64,000 nucleotides of DNA, taken from assembly GCF_001613345.1 (NCBI RefSeq), contig NZ_BDCE01000073.1, forward strand, positions 62,001 through 126,000. The letters are read 5' to 3'. The notes beneath the pieces are model-generated. The model ran no database searches and was not told where the DNA came from. It saw only the letters and a program-made list of their open reading frames with translations. This DNA is from Nocardia uniformis NBRC 13702. GTDB taxonomy: Bacteria; Actinomycetota; Actinomycetes; Mycobacteriales; Mycobacteriaceae. Shown one piece after another: positions 8,889-17,502 of this stretch (positions are counted from its first letter, which is position 1; the number at the start of each line of letters is the position of its first letter). The position numbers were made by a program, and so were the translations under genes.

Positions 8889-10607
8889 TCATCCATGCTC
8901 AACCCCCGGCTCGGGAAGGTCGGCCACCGCGGCCCGGACGGTCGCGTACACCGGGATAGGCCGGTCGCTTTGCGCGGCGCCGAGCTCGTCACCGAATTGG
9001 CCGACGGAACGGGCGATACGGAAGTCGATGCGCCGCCGGGCGAGTGTGTCGCGCAAATCAGCGAACATGGCCGCCGCGCTCACGTCGATGGTCGGGGAGG
9101 TTTCCGCGTCGAGCACCACCAGCCGGGTGCGGTCGGTGCACAGCCCCTCGATCCGCTGACGCACGTAATCGGCGTTGGCGAAGAACAGACCCGATTCCAC
9201 GCGCACCACCAGCAGATCCGGGCGGCGGGGGAGATCGGGATGCCGGTCTGCGTCGAGCCACAGCGAATCCTGCGCGACCAACGGTGCTACGTGTGGCTCC
9301 GAGGCTCGATAGATCAGGAGCAGCATGGAGATTCCGATACCGATGAGCAATCCGGGCAGCGTGTCGAACAGCAGTACGCCCAGCATGGCCGCCAGCGCCG
9401 CCGTGAAGTCGGCGCGGGCCGCCCGGCCGTAGATACTGCCGAGCCGCTCGGTCCACACCTGGTACAACCGGCGCAGGGCCGCGATATCGACCAGCTCGAT
9501 CACCGCGGCGATGACCACACCTGCGAGGGTGGCCTCGGGCAGCTTTTCGAACAGTCCGGTGAGGAACAGCAGGGTCACGACGGTCAGTGCGGCGACGACG
9601 AGCCCGCTCAGCTGGGTCTTGGCTCCGGCGGAACCGTTCACGGCGGTTTTGGACAGGCTGCCGTTGACGACCATGCCCGACACCATCCCCGCACCCAGAT
9701 TCGCCGCGCCCAGACCGAGCAGCTCCCGGTTCGGGTCCACCTCATAACCCGCCTTGGCCGCATAGGTTTTCGCCGCGCCCAGCCCTTCGGCGAAGCCGAT
9801 CAGCACGACACCGACCGCCGGTCCGAGTAGGTCGAGGTACTCGTAGAAGGTCACGCCGCCGGGGAGGCCGACTGTGGGCAGGCCCGCATCGATATGGCCG
9901 ACGATAGCGACGCCGTGGTCGTCCAGATGGAAGACCGACACCGCGACGATGCCGAGCAGTACCGCCAGCAGCGAACCCGGCACCAGCGGCAGCCAGTGTT
10001 TCAATCCGACTACGGCAGCCAAGCCGATACCGCCGACAAGCACTGTGCGCCAGTTGGTTTCACCGAGATGGTTGAGGACGCCCCAGGCCTGTTCGAAGAA
10101 GTTATCGCCGTGTTTGCTGATCCCCAGCAGTTTCGGCACCTGACCGATGATGATCGTCAACGCCAGTCCGACAATGAATCCCTTGAGTACCGGTTCGGAG
10201 ATGAACGACGCTACGAACCCGAGGCGAATCAGTCCGGCCAGCAGGCCGACCAGGCCGGTCGCGAGGGCCAGCGCGGCGGTCAGCGCCACATAGCGGTCGC
10301 CATCCGCCGCCGCGAGCGGGGCGATAATCGCGGCCGACAGCGCCGCCGTCGCCGACATCGGCCCCACCACCAGGTGTCGGGAACTGCCCGCCAGCGCGTA
10401 CAGCACCAGTGCCGGTAACGCCGCGTACAAGCCCGCGACCGGCGGCACACCGGCAATCGACGCATACGCCAGCGCCTCCGGAACCAGGACCGCCCAGACG
10501 GTGAGACCGGCGATCAGATCGGCGCGCAGCCATGCGGGCCGGTATCCCTGTAGGGACTCGAAGACCGGCCAGGTCGTATGCCCGGCGTTCGCCACCTGCT
10601 CTCCCAA
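8889..10607 (-). CDS. SulP family anion transporter with STAS domain
   Basis: A 572-aa transporter. Around a dozen hydrophobic segments fill residues ~25-420, beginning with the SulP signature region (LTVWAVLVPEALAYASIAGVPPVAGLYAA). A cytosolic STAS domain spans about 440-560 and includes VVLDAETSPTIDVSAAAMF. SulP proteins carry sulfate, bicarbonate or other anions with protons or sodium; the substrate cannot be decided here. It lies 18 bp downstream of the GAP gene in one operon. Proximity to an alkylsulfatase makes sulfate a reasonable but unproven choice. Confidence 0.9.
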   Translation of the reverse strand: MGEQVANAGHTTWPVFESLQGYRPAWLRADLIAGLTVWAVLVPEALAYASIAGVPPVAGLYAALPALVLYALAGSSRHLVVGPMSATAALSAAIIAPLAAADGDRYVALTAALALATGLVGLLAGLIRLGFVASFISEPVLKGFIVGLALTIIIGQVPKLLGISKHGDNFFEQAWGVLNHLGETNWRTVLVGGIGLAAVVGLKHWLPLVPGSLLAVLLGIVAVSVFHLDDHGVAIVGHIDAGLPTVGLPGGVTFYEYLDLLGPAVGVVLIGFAEGLGAAKTYAAKAGYEVDPNRELLGLGAANLGAGMVSGMVVNGSLSKTAVNGSAGAKTQLSGLVVAALTVVTLLFLTGLFEKLPEATLAGVVIAAVIELVDIAALRRLYQVWTERLGSIYGRAARADFTAALAAMLGVLLFDTLPGLLIGIGISMLLLIYRASEPHVAPLVAQDSLWLDADRHPDLPRRPDLLVVRVESGLFFANADYVRQRIEGLCTDRTRLVVLDAETSPTIDVSAAAMFADLRDTLARRRIDFRIARSVGQFGDELGAAQSDRPIPVYATVRAAVADLPEPGVEHG

Positions 10608-10625
10608 CCGAGTGGAACGGATCCG

Positions 10626-11285
10626 CTAGAGACCGCCGACGCCCTTGCCGAGCACCACGGCTCCCATAACCAGCAGCACGATGGCCATAACGGCGTGATT
10701 ATTGGCCTGCAACCACACCCGCGCACTGTCGAGCGTGCCGCGCAACCGGTCGGCGGCCGTGAGGTAGCCGAATACCACGATCAGCACGCTCGTGGCGGCG
10801 AGGAGGGTGAAAACAATGACGGCGGCGACCTTTCCGCCCGCACCCAGGTCGCTCGCCCCGATCGTGACGCCCGCCGAGAGACACAGCAGCAGATTCTTGG
10901 GGTTCACGGCCGCCAGCGCGGCCCCCATCGCCAATGCTTTGACGGGCGTGAATTCGTCGATGGCCCGCATCCACTGCGGTGGGTCGGCATCGGTGCGCTG
11001 CCGCCATTGTGCGAGCGCCAAGCCCAATAGCAGCGCACCCAGCACGATCTTGATCCAGGAAGCCGCCGCCGAGGGCTCTCGAGGTTCAGAACCGCCGATT
11101 GCCCCGGCGAGCAGCGTGATCACGGTGGTGGCGACCGCGATACCGGCCACCCACCCGACCGCGAAACCGGTGCCGGAACCGGAGCCGTTGCGCGACAGGA
11201 TCATCAGAATGGCAGCGACGATCGGAATCGGCGAGACCGCAACACCCACGGCGAGCGGCAGTAGATCTCCCAGAACAGGGCCCAT
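10626..11285 (-). CDS. GAP/Sap family membrane protein (LysE-like fold)
   Basis: A 219-aa membrane protein with six hydrophobic segments. VGVAVSPIPIVAAILMILS near the N-terminus, and ALAMGAALAAVNPKNLLLCLSAGVTI in the middle, are characteristic of the Sap (sulfolipid-1-addressing protein) / GAP family. Mycobacterial members take part in exporting or positioning envelope glycolipids. It is the first gene of an operon with SulP. A weak half-operator at 11321-11337 lies 36 bp upstream. Confidence 0.8.
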   Translation of the reverse strand: MGPVLGDLLPLAVGVAVSPIPIVAAILMILSRNGSGSGTGFAVGWVAGIAVATTVITLLAGAIGGSEPREPSAAASWIKIVLGALLLGLALAQWRQRTDADPPQWMRAIDEFTPVKALAMGAALAAVNPKNLLLCLSAGVTIGASDLGAGGKVAAVIVFTLLAATSVLIVVFGYLTAADRLRGTLDSARVWLQANNHAVMAIVLLVMGAVVLGKGVGGL

Positions 11286-11320
11286 GCGCTGACGCTAGAG
11301 CCGGGGTCCGGAGCCGCACC

Positions 11321-11337
11321 TCGCACAATTCGGGTGA
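11321..11337. promoter_or_regulatory. Possible degenerate island operator
   Basis: The right half-site CGGGTGA is intact and the left arm (TCGCACA) matches poorly. It lies 36 bp upstream of the GAP gene. It is listed because of its position; it could be chance. Confidence 0.3.
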
Positions 11338-11539
11338 ACTTCACACGGAGGTCGTCGGTCCGATACCGACCGCGGCTGTCACCCGGGCATCCCGGCAGGG
11401 GACACTCCCGATCGCGGTCGGCGGCCCGGCGGTCACGTCGGCTCGGGCCAACCGTTCGCGAGGCAGTAGGGCTCGCAGCCGACGTGAAAGCTGTTCCACC
11501 CGAACGCATCTGGGGATCGGGGCCGGGAGATTCGCGGAG

Positions 11540-11944
11540 TCAGAACTGTGGCCGCCAGGTCGCGATGGCCCAGATGACAATGATGTCGAGTGCGATGACG
11601 AGGACCGACCACCACGGGTAATAGGGCAGCCACAGGAAGTTCGCGATGATCGACAGGGCCGCGATCCCGATCGCCGCGCCGCGCCCCCACGCGGTTCCCG
11701 TCATGAGGCCCAGCGAACAGATCACCAGGATCGCTCCCAGCACGATATGTACCCAACCCCAGGCGGTGATATCGAACTCGTAGACGTAGGCGACTCCGAC
11801 CACGAACAATTCGTCATTGATTACCGCCGAGATCCCCTGCAGGATCGACAGCACCCCCAAGGTGAGCAGTAAAATTGCCGCACCGAACGAGGTTCCCGCG
11901 GCAAACGGCTGTCGAATCGGTTGACTTTCCACTGGTGTGCTCAT
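11540..11944 (-). CDS. DUF7144-type four-helix membrane protein (paralogue 2)
   Basis: A 134-aa paralogue of the protein at 1591-1998, with the same four-helix layout and shared LSILQGISAV, AWGWVHIVLGA and LPYYPWW motifs. AAGGAG sits 7 nt before the ATG at 11944. The N-terminal 20 residues are divergent and soluble. The function is unknown. An operator (12014-12030) lies 69 bp upstream, so both paralogues appear to answer to the same regulator from opposite ends of the island. Confidence 0.8.
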   Translation of the reverse strand: MSTPVESQPIRQPFAAGTSFGAAILLLTLGVLSILQGISAVINDELFVVGVAYVYEFDITAWGWVHIVLGAILVICSLGLMTGTAWGRGAAIGIAALSIIANFLWLPYYPWWSVLVIALDIIVIWAIATWRPQF

Positions 11945-12003
11945 CGTGTGCTCCTTATATGCGCAGACGGCTGTCCGTGCAGTGATCATCGGTGCCGGAG
12001 CTG

Positions 12004-12040
12004 CCTACCCGCCTCACCCGAATCGGATGAGGCGGGTAGG
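12004..12040. promoter_or_regulatory. Extended 37-bp palindrome containing an island operator
   Basis: The operator TCACCCG-AAT-CGGATGA (12014-12030) is embedded in longer arms: CCTACCCGCC before it and GGCGGGTAGG after it, with only one mismatch over 17-bp arms. It precedes the second DUF7144 gene and also lies 65 bp after the SnoaL-like gene stop, so it could double as a terminator hairpin. Confidence 0.6.
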
Positions 12041-12104
12041 CGCGGTCGTGACCAGCACGGGGCTCGGCTGACATGCGGCGAAAGCAGCCACTCGACAAAC
12101 CTCG

Positions 12105-12500
12105 CTAGGTTCGTGCCGGTGTCAGGTGTGTGAGTTCGCACAGCCAGCGGCCATCCCGGCGGAGGAAGACATCGGAGGTCCATTCGTCGTTCTCGAAGCG
12201 GCGGCCCTGATAGCTGCCGGTGTTGACCACCCGGGCGATCACGACCGCGGTGTCGCCGACCACGCGCACCGACCTGACCTCGCTGCTCATGGTGTCGTGC
12301 GACACCGCGCCGCTGCGGACCGCGTCCAGGAAGTTACTCCCCGAACTCGGTCCGTCCTGTCCGACGAATGTCCAACTGGGAGTGGTGAAGTAGGCGATCC
12401 GCTCGGGATCGTTGGCGACGAGCGCCTTATCCCAGTCCTGGAAGATCTGGGTGAAGGTCTCGAGATCCGGGGATGCTGTTCGCTCTGTCATAGAGAGCAT
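12105..12500 (-). CDS. SnoaL/NTF2-like protein
   Basis: A 131-aa small alpha+beta barrel protein of the SnoaL/DUF4440 type: an N-terminal helix pair (LETFTQIFQDWDKALVANDPERIAYF), then WTFVGQDGPSSGSNFLDAVRSG and three beta strands ending in WTSDVFLRRDGRWLCELTHLTP. These proteins bind small hydrophobic ligands or act as isomerase-like enzymes; no catalytic residue set can be assigned. The start could be 12500 or 12491, and neither has a clear ribosome-binding site. It follows the ABC exporter genes on the same strand after about 80 bp. Confidence 0.75.
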   Translation of the reverse strand: MLSMTERTASPDLETFTQIFQDWDKALVANDPERIAYFTTPSWTFVGQDGPSSGSNFLDAVRSGAVSHDTMSSEVRSVRVVGDTAVVIARVVNTGSYQGRRFENDEWTSDVFLRRDGRWLCELTHLTPART

Positions 12501-12578
12501 GGTCGTCGTCGGCCGAGCGAGCTGTCTTGTACGAATGGGATGTCGGCACACGCCCGCGGCAAGGTTGTCGTGATCGCA

Positions 12579-13955
12579 TCAAACCACCGCGAGCAGGGCC
12601 ACGGCAGCGACGAGCAGTGCGTCGGGTCCCCGCATCAACTGCCTGATCAGATCGATGGGCACGTGCCCGTAGCCGGTTTCGAGGAGTAGTCCGTCGTAGG
12701 ACAGCGAGGGGCGCGTTCGCAGTCGGTAGGCGGCGGACACCGCCCCCACGAGACTGATCACCAGCGCCGCCGGTTCCGATTCGGGGACCGCTGCGATGGC
12801 CGCTGTGGCGAGTAGAGCGGCCCCCATGGGAATCACGAGAAATGGAAGGCGCAGCACGTAATCGGGTGCGCCCAATAGGACGCGGAGGTCGGCATCGGCG
12901 CACAGATCGCGCAGGCCGGCGCTGAATGCCAGGGTCACCGCGAGCAAAGCACCCAGTTGCGCGAAGGCGATCAGGATCGGTGTGCCGATATCGGTGACGA
13001 GCCAGACTGCCGCAACCACGGCGACGGCGAACACGAACGTGGATGGACGGCGTCGGTGCTGCAACAGATCGATCCGGATGATCGCACGAGTTCGATCGGC
13101 AGGCAGCCGACGGGTGGGCGCGGTGCCGATTCGTCGCCAAGCCCGCTGGCGGAGAACGCCTGCGAGCAGCGACGCATCCAGTGCGGTCAGCGACGCACCC
13201 GCACCGGTCGTGACATCCGCACCGGACGCGATCTCGGCACCGCTGATCCGACCGCAACTCCGCACCGCCATTATCGCGATCCCCGCCACCAGCACGGCGA
13301 CGCCGATCACCATGGGCCAGTTCATAACTATAGAAGATTCTCGATGCGCCGCTGCCGCCCCCACGAGGGCCGCCGCGACCCCGGCCAGAACCCGCTGGAG
13401 CCACAATCCCGCGGGCGTAGGCAGCAGGCGGGCCTGGATCAGGATCGCCGCGGCGGCAACCCCGGCACCGAGGACGCCCCCGAGGATCGTCATCGGACCC
13501 CACGCCGGGGCCAACGCTACAAATGCGGCGACGCGCCCTACGAACAGACCCAGGATGCTGCCCAGGGCGAGCACCGCGAACGCGCGAGGGCGCAGGGCCG
13601 CAGTTCTGTCCACCGGAGTCGGCAGCAACCACGTATGGTCCGGTGCGCTGGCGGCGATCGGTCCGAACGCCCGGGCTACGGCATATCCACCGGTAACACC
13701 GGTGGCCAGCAGTGCCCAGGCCCACGTGGCGGAGGTTTCCTGTCCCGCTGCCAGTACCGGTGAGTCGGCGAGGATGGTGGCGGGGCGCGTCGACATCCAA
13801 CACAGTGATCCGCCGCAGACGTAGACGGCCAACAGGCCGAGCGAAACCCTGCCCGACCGGTCAGCGGACGCGGTATTGCGACGAGCGAATTCTCTTCGCA
13901 TCAAACGAATTTGACGGGCCGTCGGAATGGCATCGGGTGCGGTGGTTATCGCCAT
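12579..13955 (-). CDS. ABC-type membrane permease-like protein (DUF6297-like)
   Basis: A 458-aa protein with about ten to twelve hydrophobic segments and a soluble arginine-rich loop near residues 265-300 (RQRAWRRIGTAPTRRLP). The layout resembles actinobacterial exporter permeases of the DUF6297 kind. It overlaps the upstream ATPase gene by 10 bp, so the two are probably translated together and form an exporter. Substrate unknown. The sequence is alanine- and valine-rich and gives little further detail, so the family name is tentative. Confidence 0.7.
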   Translation of the reverse strand: MAITTAPDAIPTARQIRLMRREFARRNTASADRSGRVSLGLLAVYVCGGSLCWMSTRPATILADSPVLAAGQETSATWAWALLATGVTGGYAVARAFGPIAASAPDHTWLLPTPVDRTAALRPRAFAVLALGSILGLFVGRVAAFVALAPAWGPMTILGGVLGAGVAAAAILIQARLLPTPAGLWLQRVLAGVAAALVGAAAAHRESSIVMNWPMVIGVAVLVAGIAIMAVRSCGRISGAEIASGADVTTGAGASLTALDASLLAGVLRQRAWRRIGTAPTRRLPADRTRAIIRIDLLQHRRRPSTFVFAVAVVAAVWLVTDIGTPILIAFAQLGALLAVTLAFSAGLRDLCADADLRVLLGAPDYVLRLPFLVIPMGAALLATAAIAAVPESEPAALVISLVGAVSAAYRLRTRPSLSYDGLLLETGYGHVPIDLIRQLMRGPDALLVAAVALLAVV

Positions 13956-14596
13956 GCGTCACCGTCCACGGTCGTGTCGGCCACCGCGGAGACGAGCGCG
14001 GCGTCGTGCGAGACCAACACGACCGCGGTTCCGGACTGCTTCTCCTGTCGCAGTGCCGCGGAAAGCCATTCGCGCCCGGCATGATCGAGATGCTGCTCCG
14101 GTTCATCGAGAACCAGCAACCGGCGCGGCCGGACGAACGCCGATGCGAGCATCAGTCGTCGCCATTGCCCACTCGACAGGACCGCGGGTAGATGGTCAGC
14201 GGCGTGGGTCAATCCGACCGCTTCCAATACGGTGGTCGCGAGCGCCGCGGGCTGGGTGGCCCCGTGGGCGGTCGCGACGAGCTGCAGGTGTTCGTGCACG
14301 GTCAGATGAGCGAAGGTGGCGGCGTTTCCGATGACCGCGGCGACCTCCGACCGGAACCGCGCGGAGGATTCGTCGATGTCTTTGCCGCCGATCGTGATCC
14401 GTCCATCGTCGAGCCGGTCGCGGCCCACGATGCAGCGCAGCAGCGTGGACTTCCCGGCACCGTTGGAGCCGACGATCGCACAGCAGCTCCCGGATCGGAC
14501 GCTGAACGTCACTCCCCGGAATACAGTCCGATCACCGAAACGCCGTACAGCGTCTCGGACTTTCAATATCGGTTCGTCGTGGGCGCGGTTGGGCAT
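13946..14596 (-). CDS. ABC transporter ATP-binding protein
   Basis: A 216-aa ATPase with Walker A GSNGAGKST (~38-46), a signature LSSGQWRRLMLAS (in place of the canonical LSGGQ), Walker B LLVLDEPEQHLDH and an H-loop VLVSHD. Length fits a minimal nucleotide-binding subunit. Its stop overlaps the start of the permease gene. Together they form a two-component exporter of unknown cargo. Confidence 0.88.
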   Translation of the reverse strand: MPNRAHDEPILKVRDAVRRFGDRTVFRGVTFSVRSGSCCAIVGSNGAGKSTLLRCIVGRDRLDDGRITIGGKDIDESSARFRSEVAAVIGNAATFAHLTVHEHLQLVATAHGATQPAALATTVLEAVGLTHAADHLPAVLSSGQWRRLMLASAFVRPRRLLVLDEPEQHLDHAGREWLSAALRQEKQSGTAVVLVSHDAALVSAVADTTVDGDAWR

Positions 14597-14656
14597 GGGG
14601 TATCTCCCGGGTTCCTCGTGTCAGGGATGGGGTACGCGAGGAAGCGGGGGCGGTCG

Positions 14657-14986
14657 CTACCCGACAGGCAGTTCGGCCCCCGCGCGGGCACCGGGAGCGC
14701 GAGGCCGTGACCGGCCTGGCGCGTCGGGGTGACTATGGCGTCGGAAAGAACCGCGTAGCCGCTGCTCATCGGTGGTAGGTCCACGAATGGCACGGCCTTG
14801 CCCGGACACAAGGCCCTGGGTTTCGCAGGCCAGCAGATGGGCGGCAACCGCGCAGGCGACCGCGAACCCGATCAACACCAGCGAGATGGCCTCGGGCTGC
14901 GCGAACGCCGAACCCACCGTGGCCGCCGCCCATGCCAGGAGAAGCGCCGAAACGATCTCCCAGGCATTGCGCCAGCCATAGAACAT
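14657..14986 (-). CDS. DUF6412-like small membrane protein
   Basis: A 109-aa protein with two hydrophobic helices (about 8-28 and 34-53) and a basic, proline-rich tail containing FRRHSHPDAPGRSRPRAPGA. That tail is the part I associate with the DUF6412 family of actinobacteria, often found near YidC-like genes. Function unknown. It lies 60 bp before the ABC exporter ATPase on the same strand and may be cotranscribed. Confidence 0.6.
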   Translation of the reverse strand: MFYGWRNAWEIVSALLLAWAAATVGSAFAQPEAISLVLIGFAVACAVAAHLLACETQGLVSGQGRAIRGPTTDEQRLRGSFRRHSHPDAPGRSRPRAPGARAGAELPVG

Positions 14987-15066
14987 GCCCAGAGTCTAAC
15001 GAGGTCAACCGAACTCGCCCAGCGCCGCGAAGTACGGCGCGAAGGCGACTCGGATGCGGCGGTTGA

Positions 15067-15915
15067 TCACGCGAATGCGGCGCTGTAATCGCGGGCGAAG
15101 TCGGTGACGTCACGCGCGGGGTGCCCGGTGAGGTCGGAGACGGACGTGTGCACCGCGGCGGCTTCGCCCCTGGCGTAGTGGGCGTAGTCCTCGACGAGGC
15201 CGTCGACCTGCCAGGGCGGCAGGATTCCGGTCAGCGCGGCCGCGAACTGGTCGGCGGTGGCGTCGTGGAAGGTGATGTCGCGTCCGGTGGCGGTAGTGAG
15301 TGCTTCGGCGATCTGTCGGTGGGTTACCGCACGGGGTCCGGTCAGCGTGTAGGTGCGGCCGGTGTGTCCGGTGCCGGTCAGCACGGCCGCGGCGGCGTCG
15401 GCGATATCTCTGGTGTCGATGGCGCTGACCGCGGCGTCGCCGATGGGCGCGGCGAACCAGCCCTGCGCGATGGTGCTCGCGAAGCTGAGCAGTGCCTGCA
15501 GGTAGAGGTTGGGGCGCAGCACGGTGTGGTCGAGCCCGAGCTGTTGGACGTGGGCTTCGACTTCGGCGTGCCAGCGCAGGAACCGTACGGGGGAGTCGGT
15601 GCGGGCCGCGTACTGCGACAGCAGCACGAGCCGGGGCACGCCGGCGTCGCGGGCGAGGTCGGCGAAGCGGATCTGATTCGCGGCGGCCTCCTCAGCTGAC
15701 GGGCTGTTGAGGAAGGCGGCGTCGACGCCCTTCAGCGCGGCGGCGACCGACACCGGGTCCCGGAGGTCGGCGACAACGGTTTCGACGCCGGGGACGGGAC
15801 GGTCCGGATTGCGGGTCATGGCGCGGACGGCGACGCCCTGTGCCCGCAGCGCGAGGATCAGGTCGGTGCCGACGGTTCCGGTCGCGCCGGTTACGAGCAC
15901 GGTGGGGGAGTTCAT
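15067..15915 (-). CDS. NmrA-like NAD(P)-binding oxidoreductase
   Basis: A 282-aa atypical short-chain dehydrogenase. The Rossmann motif VTGATGTVG (~7-15) opens the protein, followed by an arginine (RAMTRNP) that suggests NADP preference, and a mid-chain DTRDIADAAAAVLTG typical of NmrA/SDRa proteins. Members are redox sensors or quinone/NADPH oxidoreductases. It follows the MFS gene after 32 bp on the same strand, forming an efflux-plus-reductase operon opposite a large LuxR regulator. That context suggests handling of a toxic electrophile or quinone. Confidence 0.85.
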   Translation of the reverse strand: MNSPTVLVTGATGTVGTDLILALRAQGVAVRAMTRNPDRPVPGVETVVADLRDPVSVAAALKGVDAAFLNSPSAEEAAANQIRFADLARDAGVPRLVLLSQYAARTDSPVRFLRWHAEVEAHVQQLGLDHTVLRPNLYLQALLSFASTIAQGWFAAPIGDAAVSAIDTRDIADAAAAVLTGTGHTGRTYTLTGPRAVTHRQIAEALTTATGRDITFHDATADQFAAALTGILPPWQVDGLVEDYAHYARGEAAAVHTSVSDLTGHPARDVTDFARDYSAAFA

Positions 15916-15947
15916 TGGTCTATGTCCTATCTGGAGCAGTGGAAGGT

Positions 15948-17369
15948 TCAGTGGACGTTCGCGGTGACCGGAGTCGACCGGGTTCTGATGGAGAGAACGA
16001 GTGACAGCGCGAGGGCGATGAGTATGAGCACGGCCGCTCCGAGGAACGCGGTAGTGAACGCGATATCTCCGTGCGGTCCGGCGGCGCCGATGGCGAGCCC
16101 GGCGAGGGCGGCGAGCCCGACCGCGCCACCCACCTGCTGCGCCGCATTGATCAGGCCGCTGAGCAGGCCCGACTCACCGTCGGCGCTGTCGCGCACCCCC
16201 ATCGCGGTGGCGGTGACGAGGCTGAGCCCGAGCCCGGTGCCGATCAGCAGGAACGCGCCGAGCAGACCGGCGGAGAAGCCGGTGGTCGTCGGGTCCAGCA
16301 CCAGCCACAGAAACCCGGCGAGCAGCACGGCGAGGGCGACCGGCAGCGCGCGAGCGAGGCCGAGACGCTGCGTCAGCACAGGCGCGGCGGCGCTGCCCAC
16401 AATGATCATGCCGGCCAGCGGGAGCTGCGCCATCCCGGTCGCCAGCGGGCTCATCCCGAGCATGTCCTGCTGATACTGGGGCAGGAAGAAGAACAGGCTC
16501 GTCAGAGTGCCGCCGATCACCATCACCACCAGGTTCGCCGTGACCACCGGACGCCTGCGGAATACGCGGAGCGGGACCAGGGGATGTGCGGACGACCGTT
16601 CGACGATCACGAACGCGCCGAGCGACACGACACCGACCGCGAGGCCGATAATCGTTCCGGGCGCTGCCCAGCCGGCATCGGCGGCGAAAACCGTCCCGAG
16701 CGTGAGGGCGGTGATTCCCACGGTGATGGTGAGGGCGCCGAGCGCGTCGAATGTGCCAGGCCTGCCGGGTACGGACGGTACCGAACGCCAGACGACCAGT
16801 GCCCCGATTACTCCGAACGGCACCGGTGTCAGGAACACCGACTGCCAACCCAGCCACTCGGTCAATGTCCCGCCGAGCAAGACTCCGACGAGACTGCCGA
16901 AGCCCGCCACCGCACCCCAAATACCCAGCGCGCGAGTGCGTTCCGCAGCCGAACTGTAGATGTTGAGCATCAGTGAGAGCGCGGCCGGTAGCACGACCGC
17001 GGCCCCGATGCCCTGTCCGATCCGTCCCGCAATCAACATCGGGCCGGTGGTCGCCGCCGCACAGAGAACCGACGCCGCGAGGTAGACCACCATGCCGGTG
17101 AGGAATACCCGCCGACCCCCGAGTACATCGGCGAGCCGACCCCCGAGCAGCAGCAGGCCGGCGAACGCGACCAGGTAGGCGTCCACGACGACGGTCAGTT
17201 CGGCGGCCGTGAGCCCCAGGCTGGTGCGGATCGTCGGTCCGGCGAGGTTGGCCATGGCGCTGTCGAGGATGACCAGGAACATGGCGCTCGCCAGGCCGGT
17301 CATGGCCACACCGCGTGATATCCGCGGCTCGGCGGGGACCGCCGTGAGTGCGGGCTCGTCCAGCATCAT
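15948..17369 (-). CDS. MFS drug exporter (DHA2/EmrB-QacA type, 14 helices)
   Basis: A 473-aa transporter. SAMFLVILDSAMANLAGPTI in the first helix is the motif D1-type signature of the DHA2 family, and LLLLGGRLADVLGGRRVFL is motif A. About fourteen hydrophobic segments follow. The ATG at 17369 has AAGGA upstream; earlier in-frame codons lack support. It heads an operon with the NmrA-like reductase and is divergent from a LuxR-type regulator across 133 bp. By family it expels hydrophobic drugs or dyes with protons. Confidence 0.9.
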   Translation of the reverse strand: MMLDEPALTAVPAEPRISRGVAMTGLASAMFLVILDSAMANLAGPTIRTSLGLTAAELTVVVDAYLVAFAGLLLLGGRLADVLGGRRVFLTGMVVYLAASVLCAAATTGPMLIAGRIGQGIGAAVVLPAALSLMLNIYSSAAERTRALGIWGAVAGFGSLVGVLLGGTLTEWLGWQSVFLTPVPFGVIGALVVWRSVPSVPGRPGTFDALGALTITVGITALTLGTVFAADAGWAAPGTIIGLAVGVVSLGAFVIVERSSAHPLVPLRVFRRRPVVTANLVVMVIGGTLTSLFFFLPQYQQDMLGMSPLATGMAQLPLAGMIIVGSAAAPVLTQRLGLARALPVALAVLLAGFLWLVLDPTTTGFSAGLLGAFLLIGTGLGLSLVTATAMGVRDSADGESGLLSGLINAAQQVGGAVGLAALAGLAIGAAGPHGDIAFTTAFLGAAVLILIALALSLVLSIRTRSTPVTANVH

Positions 17370-17502
17370 GTCGTCCTTCTTCGATTCGGTATTCGGGTTC
17401 CGCGGCGCGGCTACCCGACGATCTCGCGAACCGGGCCCCGTTCGCGTCGGTGACAATCACCTAGTTGTGCCGAAATCGGCAGCACCTCCTATGGTTCGGA
17501 CC

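Noticed and set aside
17209..17502. Upstream in-frame extension of the large LuxR gene
   Set aside because: It runs antisense into the MFS 5' end, and the conserved LVGRHDEI start follows the ATG at 17503.
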